From positions 1-10,451 of the forward strand of contig CALLPO010000076.1 in NCBI GenBank assembly GCA_938015605.1: 10,451 nucleotides of DNA, given 5' to 3'. The translations under genes were made by a program, and so were the position numbers. The DNA is from an uncultured Candidatus Altimarinota bacterium (lineage in GTDB: Bacteria; Patescibacteriota; Gracilibacteria; BD1-5; UBA6164). The notes beneath the pieces were generated by a model that made no database searches, was not told the DNA's origin, and saw only the letters and a program-made list of their open reading frames with translations. Shown in pieces: positions 1-9,096 of this stretch. The stretch's first letter is position 1. Every line of letters starts with the position of its first letter.

Positions 1-310
1 CTGAAATATCATCTTCTCATAAATTAAGCTCATTAAGCTTACATTTAAAATCAGATTCAATATTCAAACTATTAACATAATTTTTATACATATCCTGTAT
101 AATTCCAAATTCATTCTCTATTGTTTGTAATCTATTTGAAACAATTTCTTGAGACTTATTAAAACCAGCTTCTTGTAATATAGTTGGAGTAAATTTTAAT
201 AAATCTGTAAATAATACAAAATTATAACTCTCTATATAATGTGGGTACATAAGATTATCAAATACTTTTCAGTACTTTTCTATGAAATATGACCTATTAT
301 TTTTACACAT
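1..310 (-). CDS. Unrecognised protein, C-terminus beyond window edge
   Basis: The reading frame stays open from the ATG at 310 to the left edge and continues past it: the TGA codons at 269-271 and 14-16 read as glycine. About 103 residues are visible, beginning MCKNNRSYFIEKYGKV. They are rich in Tyr, Phe and Asn, with no signal peptide, membrane segment or recognisable motif. A second ATG lies at 250, so the true start is uncertain; 310 is preferred because the upstream residues look equally protein-like and an in-frame TAG lies about 16 codons further upstream. No Shine-Dalgarno is visible before either start. A hairpin terminator separates it from the upstream amidohydrolase gene, so it probably has its own promoter. 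Function unknown. Confidence 0.6.
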
Positions 311-349
311 GAAAAATTTATTTTTCTTAGTTAATGGTTTTAATATAAG

Positions 350-386
350 AAAAAAACACTAAAAAACAAGTATTTTAAAGTGTTTT
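350..386 (-). terminator. Rho-independent terminator after the amidohydrolase gene
   Basis: On the minus strand the arm AAAACACT (386-379) pairs with AGTGTTTT (360-353) across an 18-nt loop and runs into an unbroken T tract (356-350). It starts 24 nt after the TAA of the 410-1675 gene. The stem is AT-rich and could be partly bidirectional. Confidence 0.6.
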
Positions 387-409
387 ACCAATTTCACAAT
401 AATTACAAA

Positions 410-1675
410 TTAAATTATTTCTTTATAATTGTTCAAATATTTGGTTTTTTCTCATTCAGAATGATTTACTGCTGCATAATATTCTTTTCAAAACTTCCTT
501 CATAAATCTGCTTTGGCTCTTGCAAGTCATTCACCTATAATTTTTACTTTTTCAAAATCTAATTTTTGAGTCCTTCAATCTAAATAAAGATATTTTCAAA
601 CTTCCTGTTGAATTACATTCAGTATTTCTGGATTACCTCATTCATTAGTTATATTTTCTCTTCATTCTTTTCAATAGTGAGTTGTTACAAATCATCCTTT
701 ATATGGTTTATCAATAGTAGGCTTAACTCATAAATGATATTCTATCCTCTGAGCATAATAATTAACAATCTCTGAATTACATGAACTTCAATCTTTTACT
801 CATAAGTTAATAAGAGGGAAACCTCACGTCTTATATGAATCTTCAAGTACATTTCTTCATGTACATGTTGCTCAAGTATCATGATCATCAACTAGAGTAA
901 CTCATCATTCACCTTCAATTGTTTTATCAATTAATTTCCTTAATAATTTATGGAAAAGTTTATAGCTTTCAGATCATTCTTCAACTCACTCAAACAAAGC
1001 ACTAGGCAAAACGTTATTACAAAAATCATCTTTCTTCAATACTTCTCATGCTGCTCTAGCTGGATCAGTTATTCATCTTGATTTGGTAGCTCTTACTACT
1101 GTTGATTCTGGGATAAATGAATGTTTAACAAGGTGACGAGTTCAAAAATCAGAATAATTCTTTAATATTCTTAAAAATTGAGAATATCTATTTTCAACTT
1201 CATTTAAGACATCATCAGACTTTATCATATTTAATAAATTTTCTCATCATTTTTCACTAAGTAGATTATGATGAATTTCATCTTTAATACTTTGTCTTAC
1301 GTCAGATGGTATATTGTAAGTTCAATGAGTCAATGAAGTAATTACAGATTCAGAAAAATTATCTTCATTATAAAATTCTTTTTGTTTTTTACTCAGATTT
1401 GGAGTTACAATTCAGAATAAACTAAAATTTTCAGGCTTATGAAAATGTAAAAGCTGTTTATTCAAAACGTTAATCAATTCTTCTTTAGTAACAAAATTAC
1501 TAGTAATAACTTTTTGTTCATCATTATCAAAAACATAGTAATCATTACTTAGAAGATCTTGTAAGTCTTGAACTTGTAATTGATTTAATCATTTTTCAGA
1601 TAAATTATACTTTTTTCAACTTGAACCAATTTTTAATTCAGAAATTTCAAATGAATCACAATTAAGCTCTGTCAT
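410..1675 (-). CDS. N-formylglutamate amidohydrolase-family protein
   Basis: 421 aa with TGA read as Gly. The fold matches the N-formylglutamate amidohydrolase family (PF05013; zinc-dependent hydrolases of N-formyl-glutamate or related amides). Seen in order: SLTHGTYNIPSDV around His117, equivalent to the family's VPHxGxxxP; a SRGITDPAR segment equivalent to SRxxxDxNR; VDDHDTG around His265, the DxH metal-site region; LGVKDGSSCNSE, matching LGDRxGTSCD; and PYKGGFVTTHYG (324-334, with His333), the strongest match. Then follows a LNxIQQExxKYLYLD segment like the family's LQxEINRxLYMD. The family is usually about 260-290 aa; here some 110 extra N-terminal residues of unknown role precede the domain. 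The ATG at 1675 is the first start after the promoter; it lacks a Shine-Dalgarno. No histidine-degradation genes are adjacent, so the substrate is open. It is divergent from dnaA. Confidence 0.72.
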
Positions 1676-1704
1676 ATAAAAAAATTAGAATATAATATAA
1701 AGAC

Positions 1705-1733
1705 ATTATAGCATATATTTCATAAGATGCAAA
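1705..1733 (-). promoter_or_regulatory. Candidate promoter for the amidohydrolase gene
   Basis: On the minus strand a perfect TATAAT (1710-1705) follows a TTTGCA hexamer (1733-1728) with a 17-bp spacer. The implied transcript start is about 20 nt upstream of the ATG at 1675. Confidence 0.45.
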
Positions 1734-1859
1734 CAATACACATAGACCAATAATAATCTTAATATATACAAAATAAATGCTTTATTAAGTAACAATATAC
1801 TTTAATTTATAATTGTTAAAAACTCCAGAATAGCCTCTATTCAATAAGACAAAAGGTAG

Positions 1860-1879
1860 TTGTGCACATTTTGTGAACA
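1860..1879 (+). promoter_or_regulatory. Tandem TTGTGNACA 9-mers, possible DnaA sites
   Basis: TTGTGCACA (1860-1868) and TTGTGAACA (1871-1879) are direct repeats separated by 2 bp, that is one helical turn apart. The first differs from the TTWTNCACA DnaA-box consensus at one base, the second at two. They lie about 29 bp upstream of the candidate dnaA -35, a position suited to DnaA autoregulation or origin binding. The protein that binds is not shown by the sequence. Confidence 0.35.
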
Positions 1880-1907
1880 TAGAAGTTTGTCAAATAGAAA
1901 TATAGTT

Positions 1908-1935
1908 TTGACTGAATATGAAATCCGTTTATATT
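1908..1935 (+). promoter_or_regulatory. Candidate dnaA promoter
   Basis: TTGACT (1908-1913) and TATATT (1930-1935), each 5 of 6 to consensus, are separated by 16 bp. The implied leader before dnaA is about 135 nt. Confidence 0.5.
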
Positions 1936-2077
1936 ATATGTAATCTAAAAGAAAAAAAGAAAATTAAAATTCTAAAAAACTTTAAGTAACAAAAAGCAAA
2001 TAATTACAGATAACTCTTTCAAAAGGATACCTCAAAAATTGCTACATATTTTATACACCAAAACACTATTATAAAAC

Positions 2078-3493
2078 ATGGAAAACATCTACACTCTAAA
2101 AAACATTATAACTAATCTTACGAAAGAGATTAAAAAACAAGACTTCTTAGTATACTTCAGAAAGATTTCTATTATAGAAATTAAAGATAACACAATTACT
2201 TTTGGTGTAGAATCTAGCTTTATGAAAAATAATCTAGAAGCTAAGTTTACTAGTCATATATTAAAAGCAAGTCAATCTGAAGACAGCGATATCGTAGGTA
2301 TTACTCTTGAAATTGATGACAATATAGATACTCCCTCAAATACTCAAGTTGTAGATTGTACAAAATTCTACAAAGAAGCAACAAAGACAACTAAAGCTAC
2401 TAAAAAAAGTCCTAAAACAGTTTGACCTAATACAAAAGGGAGAAGTGTTAATGAGAGATATACTCTAGATAAATTTATTGTTTGACCAGATTCACAATTA
2501 GCTCATTCTGCATGTGAAGCTGTAACTCAAAATCCAGGTAAATCATATAATCCATTATATATATATTGAGATGTAGGTTTATGAAAAACTCACCTACTTC
2601 AAGCAACAGGTAACAAAATCCTTGGTAAATTTAAGGGGAAGAAAGTTCTCTATACAACTGCAGATAAATTTATTACTGAATATGTAGCTGCCGTTAAAAA
2701 AAGAAGCGTAGAAAGATTAAGAGAAAAATATAGAGAAATTGATGTGTTAATTATTGATGACGTACAATTTCTTGCTAGAAAAGAACAAACTCAGAATGAA
2801 CTATATAACATTTTTAACCTTCTATATGATTCAAGTAAACAAATCATTATTAGTTGAGATAGAGCACCTAAAGAGCTTACAGAATTAGAACCAAGATTAA
2901 GATCTAGATTTGAGTGGGGTATTACTGTTGATATTGGTAGGCCTGATTTTGAAACAAGACTAGCTATTATTCAAGAAAAATCACGTGAGAGAGAATTTTT
3001 GATTCCACAAGATGTTTGTGAATTCATTGCTGCAAATGTAACTGAAAATGTAAGAGAATTAGAATGAGTTCTAAATCAACTTTTAGCTGAATATGAGCTA
3101 ACTGGGAATACTCCTAGTCTTGCAAGAGTAGCTGCTAAACTAAAACAACTTAGTTATACTAGTGACCTACTTTGAGCTCCTAAAAATACAATCAATAAAG
3201 TTCAAATTAAAAGTTATGAAGATATTATTGATGCTGTATCTGCTCATTTCTGAATTGAAAAAGAGGGAATACTTGGTCCAAATAGAAAGAAAGAATTCAT
3301 GATTCCTAGACAAGTTTCTATGTATCTATTGAAAACTAAAATGAACTACACTTACCAAAGAATAGGAAATATATTTGATGGAAGAAACCATGCAGCTGTT
3401 CTATATTCATGTAATAAACTTGGTAAACTTCTACAAAGTGACCAAAAGCTCCTTCATGAAGTAAATATTATTAAAGATGGAATTGGTTTATAA
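2078..3493 (+). CDS. dnaA: Chromosomal replication initiator protein DnaA
   Basis: 471 aa, a full-length DnaA, when TGA is Gly. It is the AAA+ ATPase that binds DnaA boxes, melts the origin and loads the helicase. Domain I (about 1-80) is divergent and lacks the usual N-terminal Trp; a short Lys/Thr-rich linker follows. The AAA+ core starts near 128. It has Walker A GDVGLGKTH (164-172, TGA at Gly164 and Gly169), Walker B IIDDVQF (225-231), and a sensor-2-region NVRELEG around Arg326, whose final Gly330 is TGA. The C-terminal DNA-binding domain carries DGRNHAAVLY (434-443), matching the DnaA signature GRDHxTVxH. There is no Shine-Dalgarno before the ATG. The DUF4012 gene follows after 15 nt in the same direction. 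Identity is certain from the motifs. Confidence 0.97.
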
Positions 3494-3508
3494 ACCTCTA
3501 TAATCATT

Positions 3509-5602
3509 ATGAAGTTTAAAGACATATATACATCATTAAATACAGAGGTTAACCTCCAAAGATTTCACCCCAAAATTAACATTGAGGTGGAATCTTTTAA
3601 TGGGTCACAGAATAAAATTGATCTTTGAGAAGATTTAGAACCTATAATTGATGCAACAGGGAATCAAAACATTCAACTCAAATCACTATCTAATAATCAA
3701 AAATCACTTGATAGTGTATTTCAAAAAAAGAAACCTTTAATATACATATCAGAAAAGAGTAAAAAAAGATTTAAGCTTTGATATATTAAATCAAAATTAA
3801 TCTATTTAACAGAAGTAATCACAACATTTTTCAATCAATCGAAAGCATTAAAATATACTTCTATTGCATTATTTATTTTGTTACTAATTTTTATAGACAA
3901 AATTATAATAGAACACAATACTAAACAAGGTTATCAAAGATTATTATCAATCCAAAATACTGAGGATAATAAATCTATACAATCTAAAGTTAATTCTGCT
4001 CATTCTAACTTTATAATAGCAAAAATACTATTCACACCTTTTAAATTAGTTCCTAGTAAAGATGTGAAAAATGCATCAAATATTATAGATTGAGGGAAAG
4101 AAATTACTACAGTTCTTAGAAAGAATATAATTTTACTCAACGAAGTAAAAGATTTAATTACTGAAAAAGGACCTGAAAATATAATGTTTTCGCAGCTACT
4201 CTTAAATAATAAGAATAGTTTTTTAACCCTTCATTCTGATATAATTAATATCCAAAATATTTATGAAAAATTAGAACTTTCAAACTCTAATTTAGATCTT
4301 CAAAATAAATTAAACCTCTTTAAAGAAAAGTTAAAAGAAGCCAAATATTACAGTTATACTTTTAATAATAATTTTAATACATTTCTTGAAATCCTTGGAC
4401 ACTCTCAGAGAAAAAAATACTTAATTGCATTTCAAAATAATGATGAAATAAGGGCTAACTGAGGTTTTATGTGAAGCCTCTGACTTGTGGATATATTTAG
4501 ATGACAGGTGAAAGAATTTGAGAAAAATGATGTGTATTTTTATGAGTTTAAAATTAAAAAAGAGCAATTTACTAAAGAAATAGCTCCTGAATGAATCAAT
4601 AAAATGACTCCTTATTTTTGACTCAGGGATTCAAATTACTATATAAATCATAAGGATGCAGGCGATAGTATTAAATTCTTTATGAAAAAAGCTTGATATT
4701 CTATTGATTGAATTATATATATCAATATGACTACACTTTCAAAAGTACTTGATTTAGTCTGAGAATTTGAATCCAGTGTTTTGTGACAAAAAGTTAATTC
4801 TCAAAACTTCTCAACTGTAATGAGTATCTTAGTAGAATCAAAAGTTTCACAAAAATGAACAACTTGAACTCCTAAACAAGTTTTATTTGATTTCATGAAA
4901 GAATTTCAATGAGTTCTTGAATCAAAAAATATATCAAAATCATCATTAGTTAAGATATTATATGAGGATTTATCAAGTAGAGATATTACTCTATATAATT
5001 TTAACAGAAATGAGAGGGAATTAATGGAAACTCTCTCATTATATAATCCAATTGATTATTTTTCAAATCTGGATTTTTCATACCCAGTATTCACTTCAAT
5101 TTCTTGAAACAAAAGTGATAGGTATATTAAGCATTCTTATAATAAAATAGTTACTAAATGACCTGAATGTAGTTATTATACTACTCTTGAATTAAATAAT
5201 AAACATACCTTTTGAAACAATGATTTACAATACATTTCTGGATTAATTTCTAACTTAGATATTAATGCTAACTTAAAAGAGAAACTATTATTCATTCAAT
5301 GAAATTGAGTTAACAAACAGTATGTAAGAGTAATAATTCCAAAAGAAGCAATTATTACTACAAAAAATGTGAATATTATTGATTATAGTGATAGGTGACA
5401 GAGTGTTAATTTTTACATGAATACACCTGTGTGAGAGACTTCAAGCTTTAAATTAGAATATAGTATTACTAATAAAGAATGTAAGACCTATAGTTATAAA
5501 TTTTATAAACAACCCTGAATTGAACAATATGATATAAATATAAATAATCTCTGAGAAAATAGAGAATTCTTAAATAATAAAAAAGATGTGTATATTAATT
5601 AA
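3509..5602 (+). CDS. DUF4012 membrane protein
   Basis: 697 aa with many TGA = Gly codons. The N-terminal 110 or so residues are polar, then a single hydrophobic segment (about 116-134, YTSIALFILLLIFID) anchors the protein. A long, probably extracytoplasmic region follows. The diagnostic element is YLIAFQNNDEIRANGGFMGS (304-323), then LVDIFRGQVKEFEKNDVYFY. This matches the DUF4012 core (Y-x-hydrophobic-x-QN-x-x-E-x-R-x-x-GGF-x-G-S), known from CPR bacteria and actinobacteria, with no assigned function. It starts 15 nt after the dnaA stop with no terminator between, so the two are probably cotranscribed. The stop codon lies inside the loop of the terminator hairpin. Location and topology are predicted, and the role is unknown. 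Confidence 0.85.
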
Positions 5603-5617
5603 ACACATCTTTTTTTA
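5584..5617 (+). terminator. Terminator shared by convergent operons
   Basis: AGATGTG (5584-5590) pairs with CACATCT (5604-5610), extended by a T-A pair at the loop side, followed by seven Ts (5611-5617). The TAA of the DUF4012 gene lies in the loop. The opposing gene's stop codon begins at 5618-5620, immediately beyond the T tract. The upstream A run gives a T tract on the minus strand too, so it can serve both directions. Confidence 0.8.
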
Positions 5618-6448
5618 TTATCTTCTTCCAAACTCCCTATCTCTCTCTTCTTCTAAAACTTTCTTTTGTTTTAATAATCATGAGAGGGAACTAATAAGTG
5701 CTAGAAAAATTCTTTTTTCATTTTCACTAAACCTTGATTTCCTTGCAATAATAATATTTCAAAGGGACTCTTTTCAAAGAGTAATTTCTTTTGTAAGTAT
5801 TTTAAAATCTCACTGTATACCAATTTCCTCTAAAGTATAATTTCATTTTTCTACAATAGTATCAGCCATCTTTCAGGATTTTCTGGAATCATACTTAAGA
5901 GTAAGATACTCCTTCATCACAGGATTAACTTCTAAAAATAAAAGAAAATCACTTTCCATAATATTGTTAATAGAATCCAGAATTTTAAATATTTCTTTAA
6001 AATTAACATCAACTAATTCTCTAATATTCTTATTTATTTGATACACAGAAGTAATATATTTATTAGCATCACTCAGTCTTCTATTTGTAACTGATATAAT
6101 AGTGCTTAGTAGGTTTTTGGCATGTTCAGGATTGTCTTCCATAAAACTTGTAAATCACTTTTGAGCATCAATAACAAGGAGATTTACATCAGTTTCTGCT
6201 AGAATTTTTACTTCTTTTTTAAAATCTCAATTTAATCCTCATTCTCCAACAAAATTTTCAGTCTTTAATGTTGCTAATATTTTCGTATCTGTTCTTTCAG
6301 GTGTTGTATACTTTTCAATACTCAAAATTCAATTAATAACAATATATATATTTGTATCAATATCTCATTCATCAAAAAGTACTTCCTTAGCAGCTAATTT
6401 TTTAGTTGTGAAGTGTGGTGATGATGTTAAAAAATTCATATCAAACAT
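5618..6448 (-). CDS. Degenerate cyclic-nucleotide-binding domain protein with GAF-like C-terminus
   Basis: 276 aa with TGA = Gly. The N-terminal half is a Crp-type cyclic-nucleotide-binding (cNMP) fold: LFDEGDIDTNIYIVINGIL (24-42) matches the opening beta strands, and FVGEGGL (66-72) the FGE of the phosphate-binding cassette. The Arg that grips the cyclic phosphate in Crp (RxA, about ten residues after GE) is absent; the position reads KKEV, so canonical cAMP binding is doubtful. The C-terminal part (about 195-276) resembles a GAF-domain end, with GNIIIARKSRFSENEKRIF then a Leu-rich helix and a charged tail. There is no helix-turn-helix, so it is not a standard transcription factor. It starts 12 nt after the pilT stop, almost surely in one operon, which suggests a sensor linked to pilus retraction. 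The first of two close ATGs (6448, 6439) was chosen. Confidence 0.72.
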
Positions 6449-6460
6449 ATTCTGTAATAA

Positions 6461-7558
6461 TTAATCTAAAAGCATTTCTACACTTTCCTTATCTCTTATA
6501 TATGACATAAGTGTATCTTTACTAATCATTTTTTTCTTAAATAAAGCCAGTAAATACTTATCCATAAGTATCATTCATTGCTTCTGACCAATTTCTAATA
6601 CACTATATAATTGATGTGTCTTACCAGAAATTATAAGTGATTTAGTAGCATCATTTGCAATAAGCATTTCTCTAGCAGCTACTCTTCATGGCTTATCTGT
6701 CCTTGGCAGTAATCTTTGTGACATTATTCAAACTAAACTCATAGCTAATTGCATTCTAATTTGTTTTTGTTGTGTAGTAGGAAAAATATCTACAATTCTG
6801 TCAACAGTTTGTACAGAGTCATTTGTATGAAGAGTTGATAGGACTAGATGACCAGTTTCTGCAAGTGTAAGTGCTGCTTTAATAGTTTCTGGGTCTCTCA
6901 TTTCTCACACCATAATAATATCTGGATCCTCTCTGAGGGATGCTCTAATAGCTGGAGCAAATCAATGAGTATGACTTCACACTTCTCTTTGATTTATTAA
7001 ACACTTATCAGACTTAAAACTAAATTCTACAGGGTCCTCAATTGTTACAATGTGTTTTTTAAAATTCTTGTTGATATAATCAATCATTGCTGCAAGATTC
7101 GTAGATTTTCAGCTTCAAGTAGGACCTGTAATCAAAATCAATCACTTTGATTTATTACACATTTCTTTAACTTTTTCTCCTAATCATAATTCTTCAATAG
7201 AAGGTATATCTTTAGGAATAATCCTCATTGCAATTGAATAACCATTTGAATCCTTATAACAATTTACCCTATATCTATCTCAATTTTCAAAAGGGTATGA
7301 TGTATCTAGTTCTAGATTTTCTTCAAATTTAGTAAAACCAGTTTCTCAAGTAATCTCAACAATAAAATCAACAACATCTGACTGAGTAAGCTTTACAATG
7401 TTTACTTGTTCATCTCAAATACTCAATTCTTGAATCTTTTCAATTTGACCACTATGATTTCTATAAATAGGGAAATGCCCACTATTCAAATGAATATCTG
7501 GGTATTTATTCTCACTTGAGAATTTTAGGATGTTGTATAAAAGTTCTTTTGAAGTCAT
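6461..7558 (-). CDS. pilT: Type IV pilus retraction ATPase PilT
   Basis: 365 aa, near the usual PilT length of about 345-370. It is a hexameric cytoplasmic ATPase that depolymerises type IV pili and drives twitching and attachment. Motifs in order: Walker A GPTGSGKS (145-152, Lys151; both motif glycines around Ser149 are TGA); Asp box TIEDPVEF; a QREVGSHTHGFAPAIRASL segment; Walker B DIIMVGEMRD (Asp213, Glu219); His box LSTLHTND; then the C-terminal SQRLLPR region. The order and the VGEMRD and LHTND forms fit PilT rather than the extension ATPase PilB, which is longer. It lies 54 nt downstream of the probable immunity gene with no hairpin between, so read-through from there is possible. A weak TACAAT lies just upstream of the ATG. 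The cNMP/GAF gene follows 12 nt later. Confidence 0.93.
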
Positions 7559-7612
7559 ATTTTAATACTATTTATTGTATAAGAGCATAATAACATAAAA
7601 ATGATTTAAATA

Positions 7613-7978
7613 CTAGTTCTGTACACTATCTTGTCAAAAGATGTATTCAGCTTGTTTGTTAGTAGAATTTAATACATCATTAATAACGCTCTTTAGAATA
7701 ATATTTTCTGGTTGATGATGAGACATATAATCCTCAAGTGATTCAAAAGGTATTTGTTGATCATCTTCACTATCAAAGTTTATAAACTGTATAATAGAAC
7801 AATCTTTTCAAGAATCCCTACAGTCAAAACCACTTGAATCCAGCTTATTTAAAACATTTTTTTCTCACAACTGTATATTAAATTTTTTAACATCATTTAA
7901 AAAATCTTCAAAATATTCAATATTATTTTGATTAATTAAATTAGCTAGATCTGGATATATTTGAGTTAAAGTATTCAT
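7613..7978 (-). CDS. Probable immunity protein for the EndoU-like toxin
   Basis: 121 aa, ending in TAG, with TGA = Gly at three positions. It begins MNTLTQIYPDLANLINQNN. It is strongly acidic, with Asp/Glu-rich stretches such as NFDSEDDQQIPFESLEDY and few Lys/Arg. It has no signal peptide or membrane segment, so it is probably cytoplasmic. I recognise no family. The immunity role is inferred from position and charge: the ATG lies 4 nt after the toxin stop, the order toxin then immunity is that of polymorphic toxin loci, and small acidic proteins commonly neutralise basic RNase domains. pilT follows after 54 nt. Alternatively it could be an unrelated hypothetical gene in the operon. Confidence 0.6.
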
Positions 7979-7982
7979 AATT

Positions 7983-9083
7983 TTATCTATCTTGTTTAGG
8001 ATAAGCAGTAATAATATTAATTTTGGTAACTTTTGTCTTTTTATTAACTGAAATAGTATATGCTACAACAACTTGAAAACCTTTTCTTCAGTCTTGAAGC
8101 CTAACAGTTGTATCTAGTCACTTAAATCAATTAAGTTTTAGATTACTTTTTTTAGAAAGAGACTTTGACTTCATTTTTTTATTTAAGGCTGTTCTTAGTT
8201 TCTGAATAAGTGTAGCCGTAGTCCATCACCTAGGAAACATAGTACTTGGTTTTTCTAATGGCTCCCCCTGAGGTCATTTTCAAATAATTAATCATCTTTC
8301 TAATCAATTAACTGTGTAGATTTTTCCTCATAATGATCAATTGGATAGTTTAATTCTTTTTGGAACAAATTTAAACTTAGTACTATCTAATTCTGAGATA
8401 AGGTGTCCTCATTGTATACGAAATATATTTTTAAAAGTTTCATGTCATACAAGTTCACCTCAGATATGTTTCTCAAATCATCAGAATTCAAACAATACCT
8501 TTGGTTTAATTTTTTCATTCTTTTCATGTTGCTTTCTTTTTCACTTTCATATTGAGATTAAGTCTGTTAATGAATTTAGTCAAAAATCAAACACTTGAGC
8601 AGCTGGTATTCTTTTTGACACTATATTCCATATCATCTCTCATGCTTTTTCATAAGCTCCAGATTTAAGTGTTTTTAATATTAATGAAAAATTAGGAATT
8701 TCAAATACTCATCAAATAGTAGATTTAAAGTTTTGAGAAATAACATTCTTTAAATCCTTAATGTCAATATGTTCAAGTTCATCTATATGACGTAACTCTC
8801 TAATTTTTTGAAAAAAACTTTTTTTTGTTTTCTTACTAATTTTAAGATATTCTCATTCTTTTACCAATTCTTCTTGCATAATAATACATTGAGAACTTGT
8901 ATTATCTAGTATACAAGTTTTATCCTTAATAAATTCCTGATAAAGCTTATCAGTTAGAAGATGATCTCACTCTCATTTAGTATTTTTAATCCACTCATAA
9001 AAATCTGTATTATCTTCTGAATTTCGAACAGAGTTATTTTTATCAACATTAACTAATCATTTTGGAGTACTGAATCAAGCCAT
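7983..9083 (-). CDS. Putative polymorphic toxin with C-terminal EndoU-like RNase domain
   Basis: 366 aa with TGA = Gly throughout; Trp31, Trp152 and Trp287 are TGG. The C-terminal 165 residues fit the bacterial EndoU nuclease family (PF14436), metal-independent RNases common as toxin tips. Seen: KHIGGELVGHE (His206, His214), RIQGGHLISE (His227, matching the family GGH), KPSTMFPRGWTTATL (279-293, matching K-x-S-x-FP-x-x-W), a basic helix, and a final INIITAYPKQ matching the closing T-x-YP strand. His206, His227 and Lys279 or Ser280/Thr281 are the likely catalytic set. Residues 1-195 are helical and Lys-rich, with a segment around SLILKTLKSGAYEKAGEM, and match no delivery domain I know. There is no signal peptide. 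A perfect -10 lies 13 nt before the ATG, implying a nearly leaderless transcript. The 121-aa gene follows 4 nt after the stop. Confidence 0.68.
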
Positions 9084-9096
9084 TATTGTTTTATAA

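Larger units (their letters stand above)
1676..2077. other. 402-bp divergent spacer upstream of dnaA; candidate origin/regulatory region
   Basis: No protein or RNA gene is visible. It is very AT-rich, separates the leftward amidohydrolase gene from rightward dnaA, and holds a promoter for each plus two tandem TTGTGNACA 9-mers. A further near-match to the DnaA box, TTATACACC (8 of 9 to TTATACACA), lies at 2051-2059, just before the dnaA start. Bacterial origins often lie beside dnaA, but no clear cluster of canonical TTATCCACA boxes is present, so an origin is only a candidate reading. Confidence 0.35.

Noticed and set aside
1676..2077. tRNA, small RNA or CRISPR in the dnaA spacer
   Set aside because: No cloverleaf, no repeated spacer-repeat units and no conserved RNA motif can be seen.
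3299..3493. Separate 64-aa ORF starting MIPRQVSMYL
   Set aside because: It is the DNA-binding end of DnaA; it looks separate only if TGA is treated as a stop.
3493..3556. AACCTCT/AGAGGTT inverted repeat around the DUF4012 start and the palindrome GAGGTTAACCTC
   Set aside because: The arms are short, the loop is long, and half lies in coding sequence; I see no T tract or other sign of regulation.
3878..4462. Two short plus-strand ORFs (71 and 92 aa)
   Set aside because: Both are internal pieces of the 697-aa DUF4012 gene in the same frame, split by TGA glycine codons.
5586..5840. 84-aa plus-strand ORF
   Set aside because: It lies antisense to the C-terminal part of the cNMP/GAF-like gene and has no protein-like features.
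8341..8598. 85-aa plus-strand ORF with Cys-rich composition
   Set aside because: It is a shadow antisense to the EndoU-like domain, whose own frame is long and motif-bearing.
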